A stretch of DNA of 64,000 nt from NCBI RefSeq assembly GCF_003815915.1, contig NZ_CP033929.1:1798001-1862000 (forward strand), in the 5' to 3' direction. Source of the DNA: Chryseobacterium indoltheticum (GTDB lineage: Bacteria; Bacteroidota; Bacteroidia; Flavobacteriales; Weeksellaceae). Below the pieces are notes generated by a model, which saw only the letters and a program-made list of their open reading frames with translations, did no database searches and was not told the DNA's origin. A program made the position numbers and the translations under genes. Shown piece after piece: positions 26,845 through 36,399 of the stretch (position 1 is its first letter; each line of letters starts with the position of its first letter).

Positions 26845-28230
26845 TTATTTGCCGATACAAAACTTAGAAAAAATATTTCCCAAAACCTCATCATTCGTTA
26901 CTTCGCCTGAAATTTCACCAAGATGTTCCAAAGCATTTCTTAGTTCATAAGCTAAAAGTTCTGTTGAAATTTGGAAAGTAATCGCTTCCTTCACTTTGTT
27001 TACGGCGTCTAAGGATTTTCCTAAGGCTTCAAAGTGTCGTTGGTTAGTGATTACCACATTACTTTCTTCCGATTTTAGCTGCTCTACATAAGATGATAAT
27101 TCATTTTTTAAATCTTGCATATTTTGATTTTCAACAGCCGAAATGGTGATGAAATCGAAATCTTGCGAAATTTCTTTTCTGAAAATATTTTCCACCAGCT
27201 CATATTGGGCAGGAGAAACTTCATCTATTTTCGTGGCGCAGATGATGAGTTTTAAATCATCTCTTTGTAATGATTTTATCATTTCGATGTCTTCAGAAAA
27301 GTTTTCTGTTGCAGCATCGGCCAGGTAAACCAGAATATTTGCGTTTTCTACTTTCTCTTTTGCTTTTTTTACACCGATAGCTTCGATTTCATCAACTGTT
27401 TCACGCAGACCGGCAGTGTCAATTAATCTGAATGCATGACCTTTTATGTGAAGAATTTCTTCAATGGTATCTCTCGTTGTTCCGGCAATGTTGCTTACAA
27501 TTGCTCTTTCCTCTTTCAATAAAGCGTTCAGAAGAGTTGATTTCCCGGCGTTTGGTTTTCCGATAATGGCAACGGCAGTTCCGTTTTTAATGGCATTTCC
27601 GTATTGAAAGCTTTCAATAAGAGAATTTAATTTTGCTTCAATTTTATCAAGTAATTGATTCAGGGCAGTCCTGTCTGCAAATTCAACGTCTTCTTCAGCA
27701 AAATCGAGTTCCAATTCAATTAAAGAAACAAAATTTAATAAATCGGTTCTTAAAAACGAAATTTCGTTGGTAATTCCGCCTTTTAGCTGGTTTAATGCTA
27801 CTTTTCTTGATGCCTCATTTTCTGAAGCAATCAAATCGGCAATCGATTCAGCCTGACTTAGATCAATTCTTCCGTTCATAAAAGCACGCATGGTAAATTC
27901 ACCGGCTTTAGCAATTCTTGCCCCATTTTTAATGAGAACTTCAAGAATTTTCTTAGCAATATGTGGCGAACCGTGAAATGAAATTTCTACAGAATCTTCT
28001 GCGGTAAAAGTTTTTGGAGCTTTAAAAACAGAGATCATCACTTCATCAATTACCTCATCACCATCTTTTATAAAACCGTAATGAACAGTGTGCGATTGTG
28101 CTTTTTCAAGGTTTTTACCGTCAAAAATTTTTGCTGAAACAGGAATTGCATCATCACCCGAAATTCTGATAATTCCGATGGCTCCGATTCCGTTGGCTGT
28201 GGCAAGTGCGCAGATAGTGTCATGATTCAT
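26845..28230 (-). CDS. mnmE: tRNA modification GTPase MnmE (TrmE/ThdF)
   Basis: 461 residues. MnmE with MnmG makes the carboxymethylaminomethyl group on uridine 34 of several tRNAs. Visible: the N-terminal tetrahydrofolate-binding domain, the G domain with GKPNAGKS at about 220-227 and DTAGL, and the C-terminal CIGK whose Cys is conserved. The gene is complete, ending right at the ICE border; mnmE 3' ends are known integration sites for other elements such as SGI1. A -7 box 4 nt before the ATG suggests a leaderless mRNA. Confidence 0.96.
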   Translation of the reverse strand: MNHDTICALATANGIGAIGIIRISGDDAIPVSAKIFDGKNLEKAQSHTVHYGFIKDGDEVIDEVMISVFKAPKTFTAEDSVEISFHGSPHIAKKILEVLIKNGARIAKAGEFTMRAFMNGRIDLSQAESIADLIASENEASRKVALNQLKGGITNEISFLRTDLLNFVSLIELELDFAEEDVEFADRTALNQLLDKIEAKLNSLIESFQYGNAIKNGTAVAIIGKPNAGKSTLLNALLKEERAIVSNIAGTTRDTIEEILHIKGHAFRLIDTAGLRETVDEIEAIGVKKAKEKVENANILVYLADAATENFSEDIEMIKSLQRDDLKLIICATKIDEVSPAQYELVENIFRKEISQDFDFITISAVENQNMQDLKNELSSYVEQLKSEESNVVITNQRHFEALGKSLDAVNKVKEAITFQISTELLAYELRNALEHLGEISGEVTNDEVLGNIFSKFCIGK

Positions 28231-28234
28231 TTTG

Positions 28235-28242
28235 CAAATTTA
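28235..28242 (-). promoter_or_regulatory. -7 promoter box of mnmE
   Basis: On the minus strand TAAATTTG is followed by CAAA and the ATG. With only 4 nt to the start codon, transcription should begin at or beside the A of the ATG. Confidence 0.65.
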
Positions 28243-28296
28243 CGGTTTTATATGAAAATTTTTAATTCTAATCTGAAAACAGATTTTTTGCCTCAA

Positions 28297-28875
28297 TTAT
28301 TTAAGCTTCCGGCCTAATGAATACACTTTTTCAATCCACTTTTGACGTTGCTCTTCTTTTGAGTTTTTAATGATTCCAATATAAGTAACCTTCACAGGCT
28401 TTACACCGCAAAATTCTAAAGTAGATTTTTTGAGTTGATTGATACTCGGTCTTCCATAAAACATTCTGTAATACCAGCCTGGTTGATCTATTGTTGTGAT
28501 GATATGTGCAGTTTTGCCTGTTAAAAATTTATCCCACCAAACCGAGTTTTCACGATATTTAAATGCGAAACCGGGAAGAAAAAGACGGTCGATAAAACCT
28601 TTTGTAATGGAAGGAAGTCCGCCCCACCAAACCGGATGTACCCAAACCAGATGATCTGCCCATTGTATAATTTCCCATGCTTTCAGTAGATCAGGTTCCA
28701 AATCCATTCTTTTTTGGTAGCCAAACTGGAGATTAGGATTAAAATCAAGATCTCGGATAATAATTTCCTTTATTTCGGCTCCCGAATTTTCGACTCCTTT
28801 TTTATAAGCTTCAGCTAAAGCGAAATTGAACGATTCATGATTTGGGTGTCCGTTGATTAATGCAATTTTTTTCAT
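28297..28875 (-). CDS. NAD(P)H quinone oxidoreductase, flavodoxin-like fold
   Basis: 192 residues from the ATG at 28875; longer in-frame starts lack support. The flavodoxin-like pattern is visible: ALINGHPNHESFN (phosphate-binding loop), HPVWWGGLPSITKGFIDR (FMN-binding segment) and TTIDQPGWYYRMFYG. Enzymes of this group reduce quinones or other electrophiles by two electrons. It lies 76 nt downstream of a Crp/Fnr-type regulator on the same strand, which may control it. Confidence 0.88.
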   Translation of the reverse strand: MKKIALINGHPNHESFNFALAEAYKKGVENSGAEIKEIIIRDLDFNPNLQFGYQKRMDLEPDLLKAWEIIQWADHLVWVHPVWWGGLPSITKGFIDRLFLPGFAFKYRENSVWWDKFLTGKTAHIITTIDQPGWYYRMFYGRPSINQLKKSTLEFCGVKPVKVTYIGIIKNSKEEQRQKWIEKVYSLGRKLK

Positions 28876-28951
28876 GATGTATTGTATTTGAATACCTTTA
28901 TTCTTTGTTACAAAACTATACATGATGCATATCAATGAATAGGACAAATGT

Positions 28952-29518
28952 CTAAAAAGAAATTTCTTTCCTGATACGGCTCAGATGTCTTTGGGTAATG
29001 CCTAGATAAGATGCTAAATGTTGCAAGGGAATTTGCTGAATATAATTCGGTTGATTTTCAATTAAAAAATCATATCTCTGTGCGGCGGTGTCCCGTTGAA
29101 GCTGGAAAAAACGTTTTTCAAGTTCCAGATATTCCTGTTCGGCAATCATTCTGAGAAATTCACTCCATTTAGAATTTTCAGAGGCAAGTTCCTGAATTTT
29201 TTCTTTCTTAATAACCAATAGAGTAGCATCTGAAATGGCCTGCATGTTTTCTATGCTTGGTTTGTCTGAAATAAATGAAGAATAAGAAGCCATCAAATCA
29301 TTGGGGAATCTAAAACAATACGTATTGTCTTTTCCCTCATCTGAAGTATAAAAAGATCTGAATATTCCTGAGTGTATAAAAGCAATTTCTTTACATTTCT
29401 CACCTTCTTTTACAAAAAAATCATTTTGTGATAATTTTATTTCACTAAAAAGAGTCGAAAGATGCTCTATTTCATTTTTTGAAAACAGATTAAAATTGTG
29501 AAAAAACTGCTGAATCAT
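28952..29518 (-). CDS. Crp/Fnr-family regulator (cyclic-nucleotide-binding domain)
   Basis: 188 residues. The cNMP-binding jelly roll occupies about 15-115 (VKEGEKCKEIAFIHSG), and the C-terminal helix-turn-helix reads LASYLGITQRHLSRIR. There are no clustered cysteines for an iron-sulfur centre, so it is not an Fnr oxygen sensor. It precedes the quinone reductase gene on the same strand and is a likely regulator of it. Confidence 0.88.
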   Translation of the reverse strand: MIQQFFHNFNLFSKNEIEHLSTLFSEIKLSQNDFFVKEGEKCKEIAFIHSGIFRSFYTSDEGKDNTYCFRFPNDLMASYSSFISDKPSIENMQAISDATLLVIKKEKIQELASENSKWSEFLRMIAEQEYLELEKRFFQLQRDTAAQRYDFLIENQPNYIQQIPLQHLASYLGITQRHLSRIRKEISF

Positions 29519-29720
29519 TTTGTAAATAAATTTGTTTTTAGTCGTAACAAAATTACTTAAATATTTTACAGTAAAATAAAAACATCACCCCTATTAAATA
29601 GAGATGACGTTAAAGGATATTAGTTTTTATATATAAATGTGATTGGTTTTGCTTTCCTTTTGCCTGCACAAAAATAGAGGATAAGAATTAATTGTTTTTC
29701 AGGATTTACCTCATAAAAAA

Positions 29721-29738
29721 AACCGTAAAAATACGGTT
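29721..29738 (-). terminator. Hairpin, second terminator after aminopeptidase P
   Basis: AACCGTA / TACGGTT with loop AAAA, followed on the minus strand by six T. Confidence 0.6.
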
Positions 29739-29751
29739 GTGTAAAACAAAA

Positions 29752-29779
29752 TCATCCTGCAAAATCTGTTGCAGGATGA
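29752..29779 (-). terminator. Terminator after aminopeptidase P
   Basis: An 11-bp perfect stem TCATCCTGCAA / TTGCAGGATGA with loop AATCTG, followed on the minus strand by TTTTGTTTT. It lies 70 nt beyond the gene's stop. Confidence 0.8.
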
Positions 29780-29848
29780 CTATTTATATTAATTAAAAAA
29801 TATTAAATCTTATATTAACAATTAACAATTAAAATATTATTAATAACC

Positions 29849-31618
29849 TTAAATTGGGCTTACAAGTGATAAAAACCAATCTTTTACTTCACCTTCCAAA
29901 TGAGGAGCCAATTTTTCTTCACATGTTTTATGATAAGCATTAAGCCAAGTGATTTCTTCCTCAGAAAGAATTTCTTTTACGATGGTATCTTTAAAGAACG
30001 GGCAGAACGTTAAAGTTTCAAACTCATAAAAAGTCCCGGATCCTGTGGTTTCTGATTCTTTTATGGCAATAAGATTTTCATGACGGATTCCGTATTCTCC
30101 TTCCACATAATATCCAGGTTCGTTTGAAACAACCATCCCAACCAAAAGTTCCTGCGGATTCATATCTTTTCTGATATTTTGCGGACCTTCATGTACATTC
30201 ATAAAGCTTCCAACTCCGTGGCCTGTTCCGTGATTGTAGTCTTTTCCATGCATCCACAAAGGAAGTCTTGCGATCGCATCAAGCTGAACTCCTCTTGTTC
30301 CTTTTGGAAACTTCACCATCGATAAACGAATCATTCCTTGTAAAACTAAAGTAGAATTGGTTTTAAATTCTTCAGAAACAGCTCCTAAAGCTAAAGTTCT
30401 TGTAATATCTGTTGTTCCTTCTAAATATTGACCTCCCGAATCAACTAAAATACTTGCGTCATTGGTTACTTCCTTACTGCCTTCGCTTTTTGCGGAATAG
30501 TGCATCATGGCACCGTTGTCTTTATACCCAACGATACTTCCGAAACTTTCACCCACAAAATTTTCTCCTGCAGCACGGAATTCTCTCAGCTTTTTACCAA
30601 TAGAATATTCGTTCATGGTTTCTTTTCCGGCATTATGCGTTAACCAGTAAAGGAATTTTACCATCGCAACACCATCTCTTACCATTACTTTTCTGAAACC
30701 TTCAAGCTCAGTTTCATTTTTCTGAGCCTTCATAATATTTCCGGGAACAGCAGCTTTCACAAATTCATTATCAATTTTTAAAGCTTCAAAAATAGATTGG
30801 TTGCTGTTTGGTGAAACTAAAACTTTTTCATTTTTGATGGTTCTTAAATGATTGTTGAATTCTTCGTACGGCATCATTTTTACGAATGATTCATCCATTT
30901 GTTTTCTGGCTTCAACCTCCATTTTTTCAAGGTCGGTAAACAGAATTGCATCATTTTTAGTGATTAAAATATATCCTAAAAACACAGGATTGCTTTCTAC
31001 ATCACTTCCTCTTAAGTTCAACGTCCAGGCAACATCATCAAGACTTGAAATCACATGAACGGTAACTTCCTGCTCTTCCATTTTTTGACGAATTGCAGAG
31101 ATTTTATCTGTCACAGATTTTCCGGCTCTGTCTAATGGATGCACGAAAATCGGGTTTTTTGAAGGAGTTCCTCTTTCTTTCCAAACTGCTTTTAATAAAG
31201 GAGAATCAACCAGGGTTAAATTTCTGGCGTTCAGTTTCTGGTATAAAAGTTCCCAGTTTGAATGTGAAGTTGCCAATGCATTGACTGCCACTTTTCCGTT
31301 TGCAGGAATTTCAGATATAATCCAGTCAATATAATTTGGCGTTCCTTCCATTCCGTCTTTGAAAAGATCTATTCCTGAGCCTGCCAATTCGATTGGAGCC
31401 TGTGTGAAATATCTTCCGTCGGTCCAAAGTCCGGCTTTATCTTTAGTAATTACCACAAAACCTGCGGAACCAAGAAAACCCGAAAGCCAGGCTCTTTCCT
31501 GCCATTCTTCAGGTAAATATTCGCTCATGTGAGGATCTGCAGAATATACTATAAATGCATCAACATTATTTTTTTGCATTTCTTCACGAAGCGCAGCTAC
31601 TTTTTCCTTTGAAGTCAT
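29849..31618 (-). CDS. Xaa-Pro aminopeptidase P (M24B family)
   Basis: 589 residues, the size of the long M24B type with three domains (two creatinase-like N-terminal domains, about 1-290, then the pita-bread catalytic domain). Metal ligands are visible in VDSGGQYLEGTTDITRT (Asp, Asp), HGTGHGVG (His) and NEPGYY, plus a late Glu in IRHENL. It removes N-terminal residues preceding proline in the cytoplasm. A double terminator follows. Confidence 0.93.
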   Translation of the reverse strand: MTSKEKVAALREEMQKNNVDAFIVYSADPHMSEYLPEEWQERAWLSGFLGSAGFVVITKDKAGLWTDGRYFTQAPIELAGSGIDLFKDGMEGTPNYIDWIISEIPANGKVAVNALATSHSNWELLYQKLNARNLTLVDSPLLKAVWKERGTPSKNPIFVHPLDRAGKSVTDKISAIRQKMEEQEVTVHVISSLDDVAWTLNLRGSDVESNPVFLGYILITKNDAILFTDLEKMEVEARKQMDESFVKMMPYEEFNNHLRTIKNEKVLVSPNSNQSIFEALKIDNEFVKAAVPGNIMKAQKNETELEGFRKVMVRDGVAMVKFLYWLTHNAGKETMNEYSIGKKLREFRAAGENFVGESFGSIVGYKDNGAMMHYSAKSEGSKEVTNDASILVDSGGQYLEGTTDITRTLALGAVSEEFKTNSTLVLQGMIRLSMVKFPKGTRGVQLDAIARLPLWMHGKDYNHGTGHGVGSFMNVHEGPQNIRKDMNPQELLVGMVVSNEPGYYVEGEYGIRHENLIAIKESETTGSGTFYEFETLTFCPFFKDTIVKEILSEEEITWLNAYHKTCEEKLAPHLEGEVKDWFLSLVSPI

Positions 31619-31831
31619 TTTTCTATCAATTTTAAAGACGTGAAGTTACGAAAAAATGCAGTTTTGAAGCGTTTTAATCAAAAATATTCTTGATTGTTGA
31701 CTATAATTTAAAATCATATTTAATGAATGTTTTTAATGAGTTACGGGAAAAACAACAGTATTCAGGTACCACATCAAACTCAAATCATAAAAAAATTAAC
31801 TTTTTGGAAAGATTATTGCAGTATCGGCAAC

Positions 31832-32269
31832 ATGGGAACGCAAAACTATAATAACCACAGAAAATTTTATCCGCCGCATCACTTCATTTATTTGCCATTG
31901 TTGTTGATAGCTGAAATTTTTGGAATTTATAAAATATTTAATGAATCAGTGAATCAACTGGCATGGATACTTTTTTCGGTTCTTATATTTTTAATTCTCT
32001 ATTTAGCTTTAATGGTGCGTCAACATTATGCATTGGGACTACAAAACCGCATCGTGAGACTGGAATTTAAGCAAAGATATTTTGAACTGTTCAACACAAG
32101 ATCAGATGAAGTTGAAGAAAAACTGAATTTCGGACAGATCGCTGCTTTAAGATTTGCTTATGATGAAGAATTTAAAGAACTTTTATATAAAGCTTTAAAC
32201 GAAAAAATGTCAGGTGATCAGATCAAAAAGTCAATTAAAAAATGGCGAGCAGATCACCATCGGATTTAA
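31832..32269 (+). CDS. DUF6526 membrane protein
   Basis: 145 residues, starting at the ATG at 31832 (MGTQNYNNHRKFYPPHHF), the usual opening of this flavobacterial family. Two transmembrane helices (about 20-38 and 42-62) are followed by a charged cytoplasmic helix region. The longer start at 31727 is not supported. Function unknown; it lies 25 nt before a small lipoprotein gene and probably shares its transcript. Confidence 0.8.
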   Translation: MGTQNYNNHRKFYPPHHFIYLPLLLIAEIFGIYKIFNESVNQLAWILFSVLIFLILYLALMVRQHYALGLQNRIVRLEFKQRYFELFNTRSDEVEEKLNFGQIAALRFAYDEEFKELLYKALNEKMSGDQIKKSIKKWRADHHRI

Positions 32270-32294
32270 AATAATTAACCTAAATTATATTACT

Positions 32295-32462
32295 ATGAAA
32301 AAGTGGACTTTATACAGCATGGCTATTTTTAGCTTGATGCTTCTTACAAGCTGCGAGGCAGTAGAAACAATCTTTAAAGCAGGAATGTGGTGGGGGATAA
32401 TTCTGGTTGTCGGAGTCGTTGCACTTCTGTTATGGCTTTTTTCGCGGGGTAGAAACTCTTAA
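32295..32462 (+). CDS. Small lipoprotein with one membrane helix
   Basis: 55 residues from the ATG at 32295. A lipobox LTSC with Cys at about residue 18 follows MKKWTLYSMAIFSLMLL; a second hydrophobic helix (GIILVVGVVALLLWLF) fills the C-terminal half. This resembles the short phosphatidate-like proteins seen next to DUF6526 genes. No function known. It lies 9 nt before topoisomerase IB. Confidence 0.7.
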   Translation: MKKWTLYSMAIFSLMLLTSCEAVETIFKAGMWWGIILVVGVVALLLWLFSRGRNS

Positions 32463-32471
32463 CCAACTTTT

Positions 32472-33575
32472 ATGGAACAATCAGACTTAGATATTATTTC
32501 TCATCTTAAGCCATCGAAGATTGTAAAAATTATGAAAGATCCGGTAGCTTCTGCAAAGGCGGTGAATCTTATTTACACCACAGACGCAGAAACTGCCGGA
32601 ATTATTCGTAGAAAAAGAGGCAAAAAATACCTTTACTTTAAAGATGGTGAAAAAATTAAAGACAAAGAAGAGATTACGCGTATTAATAGTTTAGTCATTC
32701 CTCCGGCTTGGGAGAATGTCTGGATATGCGCTTTAGATAACGGTCATCTTCAGGCAACAGGATTTGATGCAAGAAAAAGAAAGCAATACAGATATCATGC
32801 ACTTTGGAGTGCTTTGCGAAATCAGACCAAATTTTACAGAATGCTGCAGTTTGGGTATGCTTTACCGGAAATTCGACTGCAACTTGAAAAAGACCTTGCT
32901 TTAAGAAATTTTGAAAAGCGAAAAATTATGGCTTTGATTGTCAGTTTAATGCAGCGTACCAATATCAGAATTGGTAATAGCATTTACGAAAAGCTATATG
33001 GTTCTTTCGGATTGACCACATTGAAGGGAAAACATGTAAAGGTAAATGGGCAGAAAATCAATTTTTCATTTAAAGGTAAAAAAGGAGTAATGCATAACGT
33101 CAATCTTAAAAGCAAAAGATTGGCAAAATTAATTATGAAATGCAAAGAAATTCCCGGAAAGGAGCTGTTTCAGTATATTGATGACGACGGAAAAAGACAT
33201 TCTGTAGATTCGGGAATGGTAAATGATTACATCAAAGAAATCAGCGGCGAAGATTTTACAGCCAAAGATTTCAGAACCTGGTCGGGAACGGTAAATGCCT
33301 TAATTGCATTTAAAGAAATAGGCTATGCCGAAAATAATTCTCAATATAAAAAGAAAGTGAAAGCTGCATTAGATATTGTTGCTGAGCATCTTGGAAATAC
33401 AAATACAGTTTGTCGGAAATACTATGTACACCCACTAGTAATAAATTTATACGAAAATAATACCATCAAAAAATACCTTGATGAGCTAGAGGTTATCGAA
33501 GAAAATGACGGAAAAGCTGGCTTAACTCACGAGGAAAAATTAATTTTAAAAATTCTGGAGAACGAAAAGATGTGA
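32472..33575 (+). CDS. DNA topoisomerase IB
   Basis: 367 residues. The bacterial type IB (poxvirus-like) topoisomerase relaxes supercoils through a tyrosyl-DNA intermediate. Visible: the N-terminal domain with VIPPAWENVWICALDNGHLQ and ATGFDARKRKQYRYH, catalytic Arg near IMALIVSLMQRTNIRIGN, and KHVKVNG. The catalytic tyrosine is in NTNTVCRKYYVHP at about 315-327. Type IB enzymes occur only in some bacteria. It follows the small lipoprotein gene closely, so it may be co-transcribed with it. Confidence 0.92.
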   Translation: MEQSDLDIISHLKPSKIVKIMKDPVASAKAVNLIYTTDAETAGIIRRKRGKKYLYFKDGEKIKDKEEITRINSLVIPPAWENVWICALDNGHLQATGFDARKRKQYRYHALWSALRNQTKFYRMLQFGYALPEIRLQLEKDLALRNFEKRKIMALIVSLMQRTNIRIGNSIYEKLYGSFGLTTLKGKHVKVNGQKINFSFKGKKGVMHNVNLKSKRLAKLIMKCKEIPGKELFQYIDDDGKRHSVDSGMVNDYIKEISGEDFTAKDFRTWSGTVNALIAFKEIGYAENNSQYKKKVKAALDIVAEHLGNTNTVCRKYYVHPLVINLYENNTIKKYLDELEVIEENDGKAGLTHEEKLILKILENEKM

Positions 33576-33718
33576 GAAAGTGAATTGTGAAAGAACAATT
33601 CGCTTTTCCTTGTCTATTTCTTTTGCTAAAATTTTAGCTTGAATCATTTAAAATCCACACTTCACTTGCAAAGAAAAATTCACCTTTGACAATTATTCAA
33701 AATAAATTTTAAATGTTG

Positions 33719-33726
33719 TAAATTTG
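33719..33726 (+). promoter_or_regulatory. -7 promoter box of pruA
   Basis: TAAATTTG, 32 nt before the ATG at 33759. No matching -33 element was found at the usual distance. Confidence 0.55.
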
Positions 33727-33758
33727 TAACAAAGCAAAAATTAAACAATACAACTCAT

Positions 33759-35384
33759 ATGTCAAAAGCAATTTCGCAAGTACCATTTGCAGTAAATGAG
33801 CCGGTAACTTCGTATGTACCGGGATCAGCAGAAGTAAAATCTCTTCTTGCAACTTACAAAAAAATGTGGGCAGAAAAGATAGAAATCCCAATGATCATCA
33901 ATGGTAAAGAAGTGAAAACAGGCGATACTGTTCAGCTTCAGTCTCCGCAGGATCACGCTCACGATTTCGGTTTTTATCATAAAGGAACGATGCAGCATGT
34001 AGATGATGCCATCAACTCTGCTTTAGCAGCAAAAAAACAGTGGAATGAGCTAGGATGGGAGCACCGTGCAGCGATTTTCTTAAAAGCAGCTGATCTTTTG
34101 GCAGGACCTTATAGAGACGTTATTAATGCAGCGACAATGATCGGGCAGTCTAAAAATGTTCATCAGACTGAAATTGATGCAGCTTGTGAATTCATCGATT
34201 TCTTAAGATTCAACGTAGAATTTATGACAGAAATGTATTCTGAGCAGCCGGTTTCTGACGCAGGAATCTGGAACAGAGTAGAGTACAGACCATTGGAAGG
34301 ATTCTGTTTTGCAGTAACGCCTTTCAACTTTACAGCAATTTCAGGAAACTTGCCGACTTGCATGGCAATGCTTGGAAACGTAGTGGTTTGGAAGCCTTCT
34401 GACAAGCAAATCTATTCTGCAAAAGTAATTATGGATGTTTTGATCGAAGCGGGTCTTCCTGCAGGGGTTATTAACATGATTTTCACGGACGGAAAAGAAA
34501 CTGCTGATAAAGTTTTGGCGCACAGAGATTTTGCAGGACTTCACTTTACAGGATCTACAAAAGTTTTCCAGGGAATGTGGAAAATGATCGGTGACAATAT
34601 TCATAACTACAGAACATATCCAAGAATCGTTGGGGAAACAGGTGGAAAAGATTTTGTAATCGCTCACCCTTCAGCAAACGTAGAAGCTGTTGCAACGGCT
34701 TTGGTAAGAGGTTCTTTCGAATATCAGGGACAAAAATGTTCTGCGGCTTCAAGAGCTTATATTCCTCAATCTCTTTGGGCTGATGTGAAAAAAGTAATGG
34801 AAACTCAGATCGCTTCAATTAAAGTAGGTTCTCCTGAAGATCCTTCAAACTTTGTGAATGCGGTAATCGATAAAAATTCATTCGAAAAGTGCAAAGGTTA
34901 TATCGACAGAGCAGGAATTTCAAGCGTTGCCAATGTAGTAATTGGTGGTAAAACTGATGATTCTAAAGGCTGGTTTGTACATCCAACAGTTATAGAAACT
35001 ACAGATCCTCAATACGAAAGTATGGTTGAAGAGATTTTCGGACCGATCTTATCTGTTTTTGTTTACGAAGATAAAGACTGGGCAGAAACTTTAAAGGTGG
35101 TTGATTCTTCTTCTCCTTATTCATTGACGGGTTCTGTGTTTGCACAAGATCGTTACGCTGTAAACGAGGCTTTCAAAGCGTTAGAAAATGCTTCAGGAAA
35201 CTTCTACATCAATGATAAACCAACCGGTGCAGTTGTGGGTCAGCAACCTTTCGGTGGAGGTAGAGCTTCAGGAACAAATGATAAAGCGGGTTCTAAAATG
35301 AACTTGCTAAGATGGACATCTGTAAGATCTATTAAAGAAACTTTTGTTTCTCCTAAAGATTATAAATACCCATATCTTGGTTAA
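33759..35384 (+). CDS. pruA: L-glutamate gamma-semialdehyde dehydrogenase (1-pyrroline-5-carboxylate dehydrogenase)
   Basis: 541 residues, the usual size of the stand-alone enzyme. It oxidises glutamate semialdehyde to glutamate in proline breakdown, using NAD+. Aldehyde dehydrogenase features are clear: TPFNFTAISGN (cofactor), VGETGGKD (Glu), the catalytic Cys in GQKCSAASR at about residue 326, and EIFGPILSVFVY. A separate single gene here, not fused to proline dehydrogenase. Two terminators follow. Confidence 0.95.
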   Translation: MSKAISQVPFAVNEPVTSYVPGSAEVKSLLATYKKMWAEKIEIPMIINGKEVKTGDTVQLQSPQDHAHDFGFYHKGTMQHVDDAINSALAAKKQWNELGWEHRAAIFLKAADLLAGPYRDVINAATMIGQSKNVHQTEIDAACEFIDFLRFNVEFMTEMYSEQPVSDAGIWNRVEYRPLEGFCFAVTPFNFTAISGNLPTCMAMLGNVVVWKPSDKQIYSAKVIMDVLIEAGLPAGVINMIFTDGKETADKVLAHRDFAGLHFTGSTKVFQGMWKMIGDNIHNYRTYPRIVGETGGKDFVIAHPSANVEAVATALVRGSFEYQGQKCSAASRAYIPQSLWADVKKVMETQIASIKVGSPEDPSNFVNAVIDKNSFEKCKGYIDRAGISSVANVVIGGKTDDSKGWFVHPTVIETTDPQYESMVEEIFGPILSVFVYEDKDWAETLKVVDSSSPYSLTGSVFAQDRYAVNEAFKALENASGNFYINDKPTGAVVGQQPFGGGRASGTNDKAGSKMNLLRWTSVRSIKETFVSPKDYKYPYLG

Positions 35385-35432
35385 TAAATGATAAGTAATG
35401 GGCAATGAGTAATTGTTGTTCATTAATAATAT

Positions 35433-35465
35433 AGCCTCGGAATTTCGATTTCGGGGCTTTTTTAT
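35433..35465 (+). terminator. Terminator of pruA
   Basis: Imperfect stem AGCCTCGGAA / TTTCGGGGCT around TTCGA, followed by a T run. Confidence 0.75.
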
Positions 35466-35495
35466 TTTAAGGCATCAGAATGTATTAGATAAAAA

Positions 35496-35530
35496 CAAAA
35501 AAAGTGATTCAAACGAATCACTTTTAATTT
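35496..35530. terminator. Bidirectional terminator between pruA and the ABC permease gene
   Basis: An 11-bp perfect stem AAAAGTGATTC / GAATCACTTTT with loop AAAC. The A/T flanks let it work in both directions; the minus-strand permease gene ends 22 nt away. Confidence 0.75.
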
Positions 35531-35551
35531 TGAATAATATGTAAATAAATT

Positions 35552-36397
35552 TTACCAGTCTCTTTTTTTCAGAATCAAATAAGATCCGAAAATAAATAAA
35601 ACACACCAAATCAGGCAAGCAATAAGGCTTTCTGTCGGGTAAGTAAACTCATATTTTAAACCAAGTGCTTTTGCCATATTTAGCCTCAACATCGGATTAG
35701 GAATTAAATTGGACATACTTTCCAGAGGGAAAATTTTGCTGAAGAAAAAGTCATTTTGCAATACTTCATTTCTTTGAGCCGCTTTTAGGCCTGCTAATTT
35801 AGAATAAGATTCGATTCCTCCGATAATAGATTCTCCTACCCAAATTACAAAGAACGCAAGGAAAACAAAAACAGATTTTCTTAGTAGAATTGATAAAAAC
35901 ATTAAGAAACAAAAGAATGCGAAAAGCTTTAAGAAGTAATTTCCAATAAAAAACATCTCCTTGTAAACCAATGATGATTCTGTGGAGGTTGAGTACTGTA
36001 AGCCTAAAAACAAAGTAATAGCAAATACAATAATTGTTGAAATTAAAGTAAAAATAGTGATCGTCAATAATTTTGAACCAATAAATTCTTCTCTGCTCAA
36101 CCCATCAATCGTATTCTGCTTAAACATTCTGTTGCTGAATTCCTGACAGATCGAAAAGACGATAATTAGCCCTAAAAATATTTTAAGTAAAGCGACAGTC
36201 CAGGTCGTAAAATTCCATATTTCAGGAAAGTTATACATCCCTTGTTCTTTCAAATTGATGGTGTCACCAAAAAGTTTAAGATCAATCAAACCAATGCAAA
36301 GAAAGATCACCAAAATAGCAAAGTAAAGAATGGTAAAAACCTTGAACGGTGTATAATTCAGATTTTTATAATATTCTAATTTTAATAATTTCATCAT
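35552..36397 (-). CDS. ABC-2 type transporter permease
   Basis: 281 residues with six predicted transmembrane helices (about 20-40, 60-85, 105-130, 150-175, 185-200, 255-275). It is the membrane partner of the ATPase encoded 2 nt upstream, forming an exporter of unknown substrate. The architecture is that of ABC-2 permeases; no specificity can be read. Confidence 0.85.
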   Translation of the reverse strand: MMKLLKLEYYKNLNYTPFKVFTILYFAILVIFLCIGLIDLKLFGDTINLKEQGMYNFPEIWNFTTWTVALLKIFLGLIIVFSICQEFSNRMFKQNTIDGLSREEFIGSKLLTITIFTLISTIIVFAITLFLGLQYSTSTESSLVYKEMFFIGNYFLKLFAFFCFLMFLSILLRKSVFVFLAFFVIWVGESIIGGIESYSKLAGLKAAQRNEVLQNDFFFSKIFPLESMSNLIPNPMLRLNMAKALGLKYEFTYPTESLIACLIWCVLFIFGSYLILKKRDW

Positions 36398-36399
36398 GA

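Larger units (their letters stand above)
29519..29848. other. Intergenic region with two minus-strand terminators
   Basis: 330 nt. Apart from two terminator hairpins (29721-29738 and 29752-29779) it is AT-rich, and I see no gene. The part near 29519 probably contains the promoter of the Crp/Fnr gene. Confidence 0.6.
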
